Below are positions 1 to 9,101 of a DNA stretch of 34,523 nt, one piece after another. Position numbers and translations under genes: made by a program. The notes below the pieces were generated by a model. It had not been told where the DNA came from and did no database searches. It was given only the letters and a program-made list of their open reading frames with translations. This stretch comes from JAFGJQ01 sp964586145 (lineage in GTDB: Bacteria; Planctomycetota; Phycisphaerae; UBA1845): positions 1-34,523 of the forward strand of contig CAZPHH010000050.1 in the NCBI GenBank assembly GCA_964586145.1. Reading direction: 5' to 3'. Every line of letters begins with the position of its first letter. Position 1 is the stretch's first letter.

Positions 1-348
1 CCCTACGCCCGTACTTGACCCTCCTGCCCACCCCCGTACGCTAAACACGTACGAAACGGCGGGCTGGCCTCGGGCGGGCCTACGGCCCTGATGCGGGGAA
101 AGCGGAGAATAGGCACGGCTCAAGATCAGTGGCACGCGGTGGCACTGAGCGCGGAACCCCGTTGAAACGGGGTGCCGGGCAAAAAAAAAGGGGGGCTGCG
201 GGGCGGTCTACCGGCCGTAAACGACCGGCCAACATCTAAAAACAAGAAACTCGAAACTGGAGACTGGAAGGGATGGTCCGCGAGGCGGACCCTACAGGCT
301 GAGCGAGGGCGGCGATGGAAGGCCCGTGAACGGGCCTGGGGTCGGGGC
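1..348. other. Non-coding region holding a hairpin array
   Basis: I see no convincing gene here. Open frames in this stretch have no ribosome site and no recognisable family. It carries several short GC-rich inverted repeats (described separately), a run of nine A followed by six G at 181-195, and an A/G-rich stretch at 231-270 with an approximate 7-base period (GAAACTC, GAAACTG, GAGACTG). Read on the minus strand, the A run becomes a T9 tract about 160 bases past the end of the neighbouring minus-strand gene. A GC-rich spacer separates it from the nearest hairpin (211-228), so it is only a possible terminator. Confidence 0.6.
76..337. repeat. Array of short GC-rich hairpins, copy 1
   Basis: Five inverted repeats lie within about 260 bases. 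They are GGGCC-TAC-GGCCC at 76-88, ACCCCGT-TGAA-ACGGGGT at 156-173, CCGGCCG-TAAA-CGACCGG at 211-228 (one mismatch), GGTCCGC-GAG-GCGGACC at 275-291, and AGGCCCG-TGAA-CGGGCCT at 320-337. Three have an A-rich four-base loop of the form TGAA or TAAA. A related but decayed unit, GCTCAAGATCAGTGGCAC, begins near 118. The same unit types recur at 28325-28600, including an exact 25-base match (317-341 against 28421-28445). Function is unknown; they may be mobile palindromes, transcript-end structures or protein-binding sites. Confidence 0.75.
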
Positions 349-2187
349 TCAGAACGTGCGGTGGGTTTGTCGGGCATGGGTGAGGCCCTGGCCCAGCAGG
401 ATCAGGACCAGGGCGGTGGCGGTGACCAGCCAGCCGGAGGCGAGACGTTGCAGCAGGTTCACCGGCTGGCGGTCCACGTGCCGGTCCAGCACGGTGACGA
501 CGTCCGGGTTGACGGGTGACGTGCGGCCGGCGGCCAGAATGCTGAGCTGCGACTGCTTGTCGGCGATCTCGGTCTCGAGCCTGCGGATCTCCTTCGCGTG
601 CCGCTCGGCGTCAAACTGCTGGTGGAGGAAGCTTTCGAGGCGGGGGACGGCCTGGGTCAGAACGTCCTGTGCGCTGAGCATGGCGGTGACCGTCTGGTCG
701 AGTTGCGGTCGGAGGCGGTCGATCTGCTCCTGCCGCTCGGCGATCTGCCGATCGCGCTCTTCCACCGCCAGCCGAAAGGCCTCGGCCTGCAATCCCTGGT
801 CGATGGTGCGGATGCGTTCCTGCGTGCGCTGGTGCAGGGCGCGGGCGGTGCGGAGCGCGGCGTCGAGCCGCGGATTGTTCAGTGCCCGGATGTCCGAGGC
901 GCTGAACTCGAACTGGTGATGGGCGGTGCGCAGCGTGTTGAATCGGCGGGTGGCCAGCGTGATGAGTTCGTGATGACGGGCGGCGTTGTTCGGATCGGCG
1001 GCCATGGCGTCCACCTGGTCCTTGAGGGTGGACAGGGGCTCGACGGTCTCAAACAGCAGGTCGCTCAGCAGGCGGGCGAGCCGGTCCTGGGTCTCGATGA
1101 CGGCCGGGTCGGCGGGCCGACCGGCGGTGTCCTGGAGCCCGATGAACTCACGGCGCCAGCTTCCGGCGAAGCGGGTGAGGAGGCGTTGGTACTCGTTGGC
1201 GGCCTCCACGAGGCGTTCGGCGGCCAGCCGGTGCATGCCGGTGGCGGACTGGGCGGCCCGGGTTTCGCCAAGCTGCTGGACGGCCTCGGCTTGGGTCGCG
1301 AGTGTGCGTAATGCGGGCAGGGAGCTGTTGTGGACTTCGAGCAGACGGGCCCGGGTTTCGGCCAGGTGAACTTCCATCGTCTTGAGGTCCTGACCGAGGG
1401 AAACGTCCGCCTCCAGGGCGGAGTGTCGCAGTTCGGGATCGACGGGCACTGTTCTGGGCACCGGGGTCTGCTGCAGGTACGTGAGCTGCTCGACCAGGTC
1501 ATCCAGTCGGCTGCGCAGGCCGTCATACCCGGCTCGCTCGGTCTGGAGTGATGCGGTGGCGTGGTCGGTCTCCCGCAGCGGGTCGGAATCGCGGGCTACG
1601 GGCTGGGATGACGGTGCGCCGGATTTCCTGAGGGAATTCAGCCGGGCGATCCGATCGTCGCGCTCCAGGGCGAGCCTCTGCTCCGCGGGGCTGGGTTGCG
1701 AGAGTGCCCGCTCGGCCACGATTCGCAGGTGCTCCGGGAACGAGTGGGTGAGCTTGACCAACTGCTGGTTCCCCTCTCGGACCGACGGGGCCAGGAACAC
1801 GTAGCGGATCGAGCACGATTCCGGCCTGGTGGATGGGACCCAGCGGGCGACGGGTGACGGCCCGTTGCCGGTGTCCCTGCCGGTGGGGACGAGACTTTCC
1901 GTCAGTTCGCGCAGCTCGTGGTAGTAGGGGGCGAGGGTTTCCTGCCGGCATTGGGGGTCGCGGATTCCGAACTCGATGACACACTGATACTCGAAGGGTT
2001 CGATGAAGACGGTGACCACGCCCACTCCGACGGCCGCGGCGGCCAGCACCAGAGAGGTCCACGGCCAGGCGCGTCCGGTCCCGGGTCGGGCGGGGGTCGG
2101 TGAAGGGGCCGGCTCGCCGGCGGGAGGGCCGGTCCGGACCGAGCGAGGGGGGCGTCTGGTTTTGGCGGGCGAGGCCATTTGATGCAT
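349..2187 (-). CDS. Membrane-anchored coiled-coil protein, function unknown
   Basis: This encodes 612 residues. A basic, proline-rich N-terminus is followed by a likely membrane segment near residues 43-63 and by a segment with several Cys. A long charged, Gln/Glu/Arg-rich stretch (about 210-540) has heptad-like spacing and looks like coiled coil. A second membrane segment (about 585-604) lies close to the basic C-terminus, so the central part should sit on one side of the membrane, anchored at both ends. I recognise no enzymatic motif. The start at 2187 has no clear Shine-Dalgarno site; an ATG at 2178 (MASPAK) is equally plausible. The aldo/keto reductase gene lies just upstream on the same strand, with a hairpin between them. 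Confidence 0.75.
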   Translation of the reverse strand: MHQMASPAKTRRPPRSVRTGPPAGEPAPSPTPARPGTGRAWPWTSLVLAAAAVGVGVVTVFIEPFEYQCVIEFGIRDPQCRQETLAPYYHELRELTESLVPTGRDTGNGPSPVARWVPSTRPESCSIRYVFLAPSVREGNQQLVKLTHSFPEHLRIVAERALSQPSPAEQRLALERDDRIARLNSLRKSGAPSSQPVARDSDPLRETDHATASLQTERAGYDGLRSRLDDLVEQLTYLQQTPVPRTVPVDPELRHSALEADVSLGQDLKTMEVHLAETRARLLEVHNSSLPALRTLATQAEAVQQLGETRAAQSATGMHRLAAERLVEAANEYQRLLTRFAGSWRREFIGLQDTAGRPADPAVIETQDRLARLLSDLLFETVEPLSTLKDQVDAMAADPNNAARHHELITLATRRFNTLRTAHHQFEFSASDIRALNNPRLDAALRTARALHQRTQERIRTIDQGLQAEAFRLAVEERDRQIAERQEQIDRLRPQLDQTVTAMLSAQDVLTQAVPRLESFLHQQFDAERHAKEIRRLETEIADKQSQLSILAAGRTSPVNPDVVTVLDRHVDRQPVNLLQRLASGWLVTATALVLILLGQGLTHARQTHRTF

Positions 2188-2211
2188 ACCGCGCGATACC
2201 CCGACAATGGA

Positions 2212-2230
2212 CGCGTCCCCGAGGGACGCG
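2212..2230 (-). terminator. Hairpin between the aldo/keto reductase and the coiled-coil gene
   Basis: A perfect 8-base-pair inverted repeat, CGCGTCCC with GGGACGCG around a 3-base loop, begins 6 bases past the reductase stop codon on the minus strand. No T tract follows, so it may act as an mRNA 3-prime stabiliser or a weak terminator. Confidence 0.45.
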
Positions 2231-2235
2231 GTTCG

Positions 2236-3174
2236 TTACAGCTCTTGGATCAAAGCGTCAATCCGCTCCTCGTCTGCCGGAGCGAGCGCCCAGCCGGCGG
2301 CGGCCAGTATCTCCTCGACCTGGGAGGGCCGGGTCGCGCCGAAGACGGCAGTCGTCACGCCAGGTTGCCTCAGCACCCAGTGGACCGCCAGTTGCCCGAC
2401 GGTCTTGCCGTACCCCCCGGCAATGTCCCTGAGCTTCGCCACAAACGCAAGGTTCCGGGCAAAGCGGGGCGGCATGAAGTTGAGGTCGCGGGACCGAATG
2501 CCGGTGATCCGGCTGTCCGGCCCATATCCACCGGCCAGCAGGCCCAGGGCCAGCGGGCTGTGCGTAAGCACGCCCAGATTGAGTTCCTGGCAGAAGGGGA
2601 TGAGGTCCGTGGCGGCTCGGCGGTTCAGCAGGGAAAACGGCGTCTGCACGGAGCAGATCCGGCCGAACTCCGCTGCGGCCGCAATTTCCTGGCAGCCGCA
2701 GTGGCCAAGGCCGATGAATCGGACCTTGCCTTCGCGGACGAGCCCGTCCAGGGCCTCCATGGTCTGTCGGATGGGGGTGTGCGGATCGGGTTCGTGACAC
2801 TGATAAAGGTCAATGTAGTCGGTTTGGAGGCGGCGCAGGCTGGCCTCGCACTCGCGGACGATGCCGGCGGGCGTCAGGCAGGTTTTCAGGCCGCCGCCGC
2901 CGTTGACCGGGACCATTCCGCACTTGGTCGCCAGCAGGATCTGTTCGCGTCGTCCTCGAACGGCCCGTCCGACCAGGGTTTCGGCCCGGCCTTGGCCGTA
3001 GGCCGGCGAGGTATCGATGAGGTTGACGCCGCCGTCGACGGCGCGGTGCATGGCGGCGACGGCTTCGTTGTCGTCTGTGGCGCCCCACTCGGCTGCATTG
3101 CCGCTGAGGGCGGCCGTTCCGATGGCGAGCACCGACACGTGCCGTTGGCTGGTACCGAGTTCACGGGTAAGCAT
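2236..3174 (-). CDS. Aldo/keto reductase family oxidoreductase
   Basis: This is a 312-residue NAD(P)H-dependent oxidoreductase of the aldo/keto reductase TIM-barrel family, soluble, with unknown carbonyl substrate. The family tetrad can be placed: Asp54 and Tyr59 in DTSPAYGQG, Lys84 in LLATKCG, and His127 in YQCHEPDP. The C-terminal half carries the usual SRVVFGATRPSQVEEIL-like cofactor end (here TTAVFGATRPSQ). I chose ATG 3174 because MLTRELG is the typical family start; an upstream in-frame start at 3288 would add an unlikely 38-residue extension and would lie upstream of the predicted promoter. The Shine-Dalgarno site is weak. The substrate cannot be told from sequence; many relatives act on sugars such as galactose, but that is family knowledge only. 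Confidence 0.9.
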   Translation of the reverse strand: MLTRELGTSQRHVSVLAIGTAALSGNAAEWGATDDNEAVAAMHRAVDGGVNLIDTSPAYGQGRAETLVGRAVRGRREQILLATKCGMVPVNGGGGLKTCLTPAGIVRECEASLRRLQTDYIDLYQCHEPDPHTPIRQTMEALDGLVREGKVRFIGLGHCGCQEIAAAAEFGRICSVQTPFSLLNRRAATDLIPFCQELNLGVLTHSPLALGLLAGGYGPDSRITGIRSRDLNFMPPRFARNLAFVAKLRDIAGGYGKTVGQLAVHWVLRQPGVTTAVFGATRPSQVEEILAAAGWALAPADEERIDALIQEL

Positions 3175-3227
3175 GGGGTTTCCGGTTGAAGCCGAGTTCG
3201 GGGGTTCCGCACCGTAGTGGAGGCCCC

Positions 3228-3256
3228 ATTGTACGGGCGTGCGGGCGGCGAGACAA
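3228..3256 (-). promoter_or_regulatory. Sigma70-type promoter for the aldo/keto reductase
   Basis: Read on the minus strand, TTGTCT (3256-3251) is followed by a 17-base spacer and TACAAT (3233-3228), then GGGG. The -10 matches consensus at five of six positions and the -35 at four. It lies about 54 bases before the chosen start codon. Confidence 0.65.
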
Positions 3257-3359
3257 TGCGACGCCGGGCTTCGCTCGTTGAGGCACAAAATTGCAGTGTA
3301 GCTTATATGGGTTGGGGTTATCGGGTTGGGGGGGGACGGAGGGTGCGGGATTTTTGCGT

Positions 3360-3387
3360 TTGACAGGTCGGTGGCGATGCTTATACT
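3360..3387 (+). promoter_or_regulatory. Strong sigma70-type promoter of the tRNA-Thr/tuf cluster
   Basis: A perfect -35 TTGACA (3360-3365), a 16-base spacer and a -10 TATACT (3382-3387, five of six) precede tRNA-Thr by about 180 bases. It is the best promoter match in the window and faces away from the reductase promoter, so 3175-3568 is a divergent control region. Apart from the promoters I see nothing else in that interval. Confidence 0.8.
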
Positions 3388-3568
3388 CGCGAGGCTCTAG
3401 GTACTGTTGTGGCGTCAGGACACACAGACGGCCCCCGGGGACGGCTCAAGCGTCGGTCGTCGGGCGGGGTGCGTACCAGAGGGGTAGACGCGTACGGATC
3501 GTTCAAGACGGCGCGAGACAGACGGGTCGCGCGCGGTTCTGGGCGTCTGTCCGCCCGTCTGCCTGGAT

Positions 3569-3640
<72 letters not shown>

Positions 3641-3846
3641 TGTTACGCGACCCGGCGGCGTGTGGACTGCGGTGACGGTGTTCAGCGCGAGGGAAGCCGG
3701 GGCGGACCTGCGGTGCCGGGCGGCGGTCCGCGGATGGCAAGTGAAACAGGCGTGCGGCGGCCGAGGATGCCGCCGGAGGTTTTTCGACGGAAGCGAGACT
3801 CGGCGGTCGGTGCTTTTCACGACGATGAGTGGAGGATCATAGAGCA

Positions 3847-5052
<1,206 letters not shown>

Positions 5053-5086
5053 GCGCCGGGGGCGCCGAGGCGAAGGACGACGTACG

Positions 5087-5257
5087 ATGGCCAAGGCCCA
5101 GAAGCGGGAATACGTGTGGCTGCAGTGCAAGGAATCCGGTGACCTGAACTACCGGACGACGGTGAACGTTCAGGGCGGGCTTCCGAAGCTGGAGCTGAAC
5201 AAGTACTGCAAGAGGTGCCGGAAGCGCACCGTACACAAGATCAAGCGAAAGGCGTAG
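5087..5257 (+). CDS. rpmG: Ribosomal protein L33 (bL33)
   Basis: This short gene encodes 56 residues, MAKAQKREYVWLQCKES onward, a basic protein of the 50S subunit with the L33 pattern of NYRTT and KYCKRCRKRTVHK. The C-terminal Cys pair (Cys41, Cys44) is present. The first pair is incomplete: Cys14 is followed at the second position by Ser17, so a full four-Cys zinc site is unlikely. Its place between tuf and tRNA-Trp/secE is the classic location for rpmG. It starts at ATG 5087, 34 bases after the tuf stop. Confidence 0.95.
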   Translation: MAKAQKREYVWLQCKESGDLNYRTTVNVQGGLPKLELNKYCKRCRKRTVHKIKRKA

Positions 5258-5297
5258 CGCGGCATCCAGCCCGGTCGCCGGTTGCGCGAAACGCCGG

Positions 5298-5370
5298 AGG
5301 AGCGTAGCTCAATTGGCAGAGCACCGGTTTCCAAAACCGGCGGTTGGGGGTTCAAATCCCTCCGCTCCTG
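5298..5370 (+). tRNA. tRNA-Trp (anticodon CCA)
   Basis: The 73-base sequence folds as a cloverleaf. The acceptor is AGGAGCG with CGCTCCT and a G discriminator, the D arm is GCTC/GAGC, and the anticodon stem is CCGGT/ACCGG with loop TTCCAAA (anticodon CCA). The T loop is TTCAAAT. CCA is not encoded. A tRNA-Trp between rpmG and secE is a widespread bacterial arrangement. Confidence 0.96.
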
Positions 5371-5466
5371 TGCGACGGACGAGACCGCGGCGTGGGAAGC
5401 GGAGGATGGATCGCGGACGCGGACGGCGGGAGTGCCCGGACATCCGAGGACGGGCAGGCGGCAGGC

Positions 5467-6096
5467 ATGAGCCATCAGCAGGAATCGACCGGATCGCGAT
5501 CGGGTGGGGCGGCCACCGCGTCGGGAGCAGGGCGCCCCGGCGGCCCGGCGGCCAGGAAGGACCAGTCCAAGGTGACCGATAAACCGATAGAGCGTCCCGT
5601 GGGCGTCGCCCCGCTGAGCGCCGAGCGCCGCTCGTTCTTCGAGGTGTACAAGCGGGGCCAGGGCTACCACACGCGGATGGGCACGGCCGTCGGCGGCGGC
5701 GTCCTGATTCTGGCGGGGGGCAACTTCCTGTACAACCAGTTGGACCTGTTCGAGACACAGGCGGCCTGGACGTTGTGGGTGCAGGTGGGCATCCCGCTGG
5801 CGTTTGTGGTGATTCTGGGGCTGCTGCTGTACTGGTTGGTGGGAGTGAACCGGAAGACGTGTGACTTCATGATCGCCACCGAGGGCGAGATGAAGAAGGT
5901 GAGCTGGTCCAGCAAGAAGGAGCTGATCGGCTCGACGAAGGTGGTGATCGTGTTCTCGCTGCTGATTGCGGCGATGTTGTTCGTGACGGACCTGCTGTTC
6001 GGGACGATCTTCAGCCTGCTGAACGTGCTGCGGCTGCCGCCGCCCCTGCTGAAGATGTTCTCGCCGCTGCTGAAGCTGCTTGGGATTGGTGACTGA
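5467..6096 (+). CDS. secE: Preprotein translocase subunit SecE, long form
   Basis: SecE clamps the SecY channel in the inner membrane. The protein has 209 residues, much longer than the minimal single-span form. A low-complexity Gly/Ser/Ala N-terminus (1-45) is followed by membrane segments near 72-90 and 104-126, then the SecE signature E-MKKVSWSSKKELIGSTKVV (141-160) and the final membrane helix (158-182). The start at ATG 5467 (MSHQQES) is chosen because longer in-frame versions would begin inside tRNA-Trp. The stop is 2 bases before the nusG start, so the two are probably translated together. Extra N-terminal helices also occur in some other bacterial SecE proteins, but the first two here have no assigned role. 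Confidence 0.93.
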   Translation: MSHQQESTGSRSGGAATASGAGRPGGPAARKDQSKVTDKPIERPVGVAPLSAERRSFFEVYKRGQGYHTRMGTAVGGGVLILAGGNFLYNQLDLFETQAAWTLWVQVGIPLAFVVILGLLLYWLVGVNRKTCDFMIATEGEMKKVSWSSKKELIGSTKVVIVFSLLIAAMLFVTDLLFGTIFSLLNVLRLPPPLLKMFSPLLKLLGIGD

Positions 6097-6098
6097 TC

Positions 6099-6683
6099 AT
6101 GGAAGAGACCAGCCAGCCGCTCGCCGCTCCGGGCATGAACTGGTACGTGCTGCGGGTGGCGTCCAACAAGGAGGAGCAGGTCCGCAGCGCGCTGGAGCGG
6201 AAGGTGAAGATCGAGGGGATCGAGGACCGGGTCGGGCGGATACTCGTGCCCACGCTGAAAGAGCGGCGGATGCGGGGGGGCCAGGTCCGGATCATCGAGA
6301 AGAAGCTGTATCCCGGGTACGTGTTCGTGGAGATGGCCTGCGAGGAGGATGGTTCGATCGCCGAAAACGTGTGGTTTCTGATCAAGGAGACCACCGGGGT
6401 CGGCGACTTCATCGGATCCGACGGCAAGCCCACGCGGATGTCGGACCACGACGTGGTGGGGATGCTGGCGGCGTCGCAGAAGGCGGAGGACGAGCCGACG
6501 CTTTCCGGGCTGGATTTCAAGAAGGGCGACCCGGTCAAGATCACGGAAGGCAGCTTCGAGAACTACGAGGGTGAAGTGGAGTCGGTGGACACGAAGCGGG
6601 GCCTGGTGACGGTGGTGCTCACGATTTTCGGCCGGTCCACGCCGGTGGAGGTCGAATACTGGCAGGTGGAGAAGCTGGCGTAA
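6099..6683 (+). CDS. nusG: Transcription elongation/antitermination factor NusG
   Basis: NusG binds RNA polymerase through its NGN domain and couples it to ribosomes or Rho through its KOW domain. The protein has 194 residues. The NGN domain begins at NWYVLRVASNKEEQV (about 14) and includes KKLYPGYVFVEM; the KOW domain is at about 137-194 with FKKGDPVKITEGSFENYEGEV and a typical FGRSTPVEVEYWQVEKL end. It follows secE almost directly and precedes rplK, the standard order. Confidence 0.97.
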   Translation: MEETSQPLAAPGMNWYVLRVASNKEEQVRSALERKVKIEGIEDRVGRILVPTLKERRMRGGQVRIIEKKLYPGYVFVEMACEEDGSIAENVWFLIKETTGVGDFIGSDGKPTRMSDHDVVGMLAASQKAEDEPTLSGLDFKKGDPVKITEGSFENYEGEVESVDTKRGLVTVVLTIFGRSTPVEVEYWQVEKLA

Positions 6684-6725
6684 GCCCCGCGCCCGCGGCG
6701 ACCGCGTGGAGAAACAGGTGCAGGT

Positions 6726-7157
6726 GTGGCGAAGAAGAAGGAAGTAAAGGCGATCATCAAGCTCCAGGCGCCGGGCGGGCAGGCGACGCCGGCCCCCCCG
6801 ATCGGCCCGGCCCTCGGCCAGCACGGCGTGAATATCGGGCAATTTGTACAGCAGTTCAACGCGTCGACCAACGCGCTGAACGGGATGCGGGTCACGGTGG
6901 TCATCACCGTGTTCGGCGACAAGTCATTCACGTTTGACGTGAAAAGCCCGCCGGCGGGTGTGCTGCTCAAGAGCGCGGCCGGGCTGGCCAAGGCGAGCGG
7001 CCTGGCCGGTCGGGAGACCGTCGCCACGGTGCAGCGGTCGCAGGTCCGCGAGATCGCGGAACGGAAGATGGACGATCTGAACGCCGGATCGGTGGAAGCG
7101 GCGATGCGGATGATCGAGGGTACGGCCCGGTCCATGGGGATTGAGGTCAGCGGCTGA
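6726..7157 (+). CDS. rplK: Ribosomal protein L11 (uL11)
   Basis: L11 forms the GTPase-associated centre of the 50S subunit with 23S rRNA. It is 143 residues long, normal. The N-terminal domain has IKLQAPGGQATPAPPIGPALGQHGVNIGQF, the thiopeptide and L10-stalk region, and the RNA-binding C-terminal domain ends with IEGTARSMGIEV. The start codon is GTG at 6726, giving MAKKKEVKAI; no better ATG exists. It begins the rplKAJL ribosomal block. Confidence 0.97.
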   Translation: MAKKKEVKAIIKLQAPGGQATPAPPIGPALGQHGVNIGQFVQQFNASTNALNGMRVTVVITVFGDKSFTFDVKSPPAGVLLKSAAGLAKASGLAGRETVATVQRSQVREIAERKMDDLNAGSVEAAMRMIEGTARSMGIEVSG

Positions 7158-7219
7158 GTTCCGGCGTCCGTCGCTGCGTGGCGGCGGGGCCGGTCAGGAT
7201 GGCGAAACGGAGGTTCCGG

Positions 7220-7945
7220 ATGCCGACCCGAAGTGTTCGGTATCGCAAGCAGGTGGAGATTCGCGGCCCGCGGATGCAGGCCCGGTCGGTGGTGGACGGG
7301 ATCGCGGCGGTCAAGGCGATGGCCGGCGTGAAGAGCGACCGTACGTACAAGAACGGTCGCCGGCGGAAAGATCCCGACCAGACAGTGGAGATCTGTGTTC
7401 TGCTGGGCGTGGACACGAAGCAGGCGGACCAGATGATCCGGGGCTCCCTTTCCCTGCCGAAGGGGACGGGATCGACCAAGCGAGTGATTGCCTTTGCGGA
7501 CGAGGATCTGGCGCAGAAGGCCCGTGCCGCCGGTGCGGTTGAGGCGGGCGGAGACGACCTGATCAAGCGGATTCAGGACGGGTGGATGGATTTTGACGTG
7601 GCGGTGGCCCACCCGTCGATGATGGGTCGGGTCGGCAAGCTCGGCAAGGTGCTGGGTCCGCAGGGGAAGATGCCGTCGCCCAAGGCGGGTACCGTCACCG
7701 CGGACGTGGAGACCGCGGTTCGCGAGTACAGCGCCGGCAAGCTGGAATACCGGACGGACAAGGGTGGAAACGTGCATTTGCCCGTCGGGAAGACCAGCTT
7801 TGCCGTGGATGACCTGAAGACGAACATCGAAGCGGTGGTCTCGCACATCCAGCGGGTCAAGCCGGCGTCGGCAAAGGGTCAGTTTCTTAAGAAGGTGTGC
7901 ATCAAGGCGACGCGTACCCCCTCGATTCTTCTGAGTGTGGGCTGA
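7220..7945 (+). CDS. rplA: Ribosomal protein L1 (uL1)
   Basis: L1 forms the mobile stalk next to the ribosomal E site and in many bacteria represses its own operon by binding mRNA. The protein has 241 residues with MPTRSVRYRKQVEIR at the start, LPKGTGSTKRVIAFADEDLA in the middle and the diagnostic GRVGKLGKVLGPQGKMPSPKAGTVT. I chose ATG 7220 because CGGAGG lies six bases upstream (7208-7213); ATG 7199 (MAKRRFR) and GTG 7178 are in-frame alternatives. A small hairpin (CGCCGC/GCGGCG, 7955-7973) lies between this gene and rplJ. Confidence 0.95.
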   Translation: MPTRSVRYRKQVEIRGPRMQARSVVDGIAAVKAMAGVKSDRTYKNGRRRKDPDQTVEICVLLGVDTKQADQMIRGSLSLPKGTGSTKRVIAFADEDLAQKARAAGAVEAGGDDLIKRIQDGWMDFDVAVAHPSMMGRVGKLGKVLGPQGKMPSPKAGTVTADVETAVREYSAGKLEYRTDKGGNVHLPVGKTSFAVDDLKTNIEAVVSHIQRVKPASAKGQFLKKVCIKATRTPSILLSVG

Positions 7946-7988
7946 GAGGACAAGCGCCGCCGGCGAAGCGGCGGTTTCGGAAACGGCA

Positions 7989-8513
7989 ATGAGCAAGCCT
8001 CTGAAGCAGATGATGACGGACGCCCTGCGGGATCGGTACGTGGGCGTGGAGAGCGCATGTGTGGTGGACCTGACGGGGCTGGACGTGGTGTCGACCACGC
8101 GGTTCCGGCGGACGTTGCGTGAGAAGTCCATCCGCGTGTCTGTGGTGAAGAACAGCCTGGCCGCCCGCGCGTTCCAGGGAACGCCGCTGGAGGCGCTGGG
8201 CCGGTCGCTGGAGGGCCCCAGTGCGCTGGTCAGCGGGGGCGATTCCATCATTGAGGTGGCCAAGGCCCTGGTGGCGGCGGCAAAGGAGTACGCCGTCATT
8301 CGCCTGAAGCAGGCGATCGTGGAGGGCGATCCGAGCCTGATGACGGTGGAGGACGTCTCGCGGCTGAAGAGCCGCCTGGAGCTGATCGGGGAGGTGGCGA
8401 TGCTGATTGCCTCGCCCGGTCGGCGTGTGGCGGGCTGTATCGCGGGGCCGCAGGCGAAGCTTGCCGGCTGCGTGAAGGCCATCGCGGACCGCGGGGAGAA
8501 GGAAGCGGCGTAA
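7989..8513 (+). CDS. rplJ: Ribosomal protein L10 (uL10)
   Basis: L10 anchors the L7/L12 dimers to the 50S stalk. The 174-residue protein has the family landmarks VVKNSLAARAF and the C-terminal helix for L12 dimers (GCIAGPQAKLAGCVKAIADRGEKE). ATG 7989 (MSKPLKQ) is chosen; an upstream in-frame start at 7935 overlaps rplA and adds an unlike sequence. Confidence 0.95.
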   Translation: MSKPLKQMMTDALRDRYVGVESACVVDLTGLDVVSTTRFRRTLREKSIRVSVVKNSLAARAFQGTPLEALGRSLEGPSALVSGGDSIIEVAKALVAAAKEYAVIRLKQAIVEGDPSLMTVEDVSRLKSRLELIGEVAMLIASPGRRVAGCIAGPQAKLAGCVKAIADRGEKEAA

Positions 8514-8600
8514 CCGAGGGGCGGGCCGGCCGGACGAGCGGCCCGGCGCGGCGGGGACACGGACTCGATGAGATTCATGGATTCGCGACGGACGGACTGG

Positions 8601-8618
8601 TTCCGCCTTCGGGCGGAA
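8601..8618 (+). promoter_or_regulatory. UUCG-tetraloop hairpin between rplJ and rplL
   Basis: TTCCGCC (8601-8607), loop TTCG (8608-8611) and GGCGGAA (8612-8618) make a perfect 7-base-pair stem closed by C-G around a UUCG loop, an especially stable RNA fold. No T tract follows. It lies in a 177-base gap between genes whose products are needed in a 1:4 or higher ratio, so an mRNA processing or stability role is plausible but inferred. Confidence 0.6.
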
Positions 8619-8690
8619 TGAAATGGCGTCGGCGGGACGCCGCCTATCCGACCGGCGGATTGGATAAAGGACAGCAGGAGTCAGGCAGAG

Positions 8691-9101
8691 ATGGCAGACG
8701 CACCGGTGAAGGAAGTCAGCGGGAAGATCAAGGACTTGGCGGAAGGAATCGTCGGGCTTACGGTGAAGGAAGCGCAGGAGTTGGTGGACTATCTGAAGGA
8801 AGTCCACGGGATCGAGCCTGCCGGTGGCGGTGCCATTATGATGGCGGGTCCGGCTGCGGGTGGCGGCGAGGCAGCGGCCGTGGAGGAGAAGGACACGTTT
8901 GACGTGATCCTGGCGGGGGCCGGCGACCAGAAGATCAAGGTGATCAAGGTCGTCCGCGCCCATACGGGTCTGGGGCTGAAAGAGGCCAAGGACCTGGTGG
9001 ACGGTGCGCCCAAGCCGGTGAAGGAAGGAATCTCGAAGGCGGATGCCGAGGCGATCAAGAAAGAGCTGGAGGAAGTGGGCGCCGCCGTCGAGCTGAAGTA
9101 G
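8691..9101 (+). CDS. rplL: Ribosomal protein L7/L12 (bL12)
   Basis: L12 forms the flexible stalk that recruits translation factors. The protein has 136 residues. The N-terminal dimerisation region is about 1-45, an Ala/Gly-rich hinge (AGPAAGGGEAAAVEE) follows, and the C-terminal domain has the hallmark KIKVIKVVRAHTGLGLKEAKDLVDGAP and ends VGAAVELK. The start ATG 8691 has GGAG at 8677-8680. Confidence 0.97.
   Translation: MADAPVKEVSGKIKDLAEGIVGLTVKEAQELVDYLKEVHGIEPAGGGAIMMAGPAAGGGEAAAVEEKDTFDVILAGAGDQKIKVIKVVRAHTGLGLKEAKDLVDGAPKPVKEGISKADAEAIKKELEEVGAAVELK

Noticed and set aside
181..195. Rho-independent terminator formed by the A9 run on the minus strand
   Set aside because: The nearest upstream hairpin is some 20 bases from the T tract, too far for a standard terminator; left only as a possibility.
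76..337. CRISPR array
   Set aside because: Units are palindromes of different sequence with irregular spacing; there are no constant repeats with equal spacers and no cas genes.
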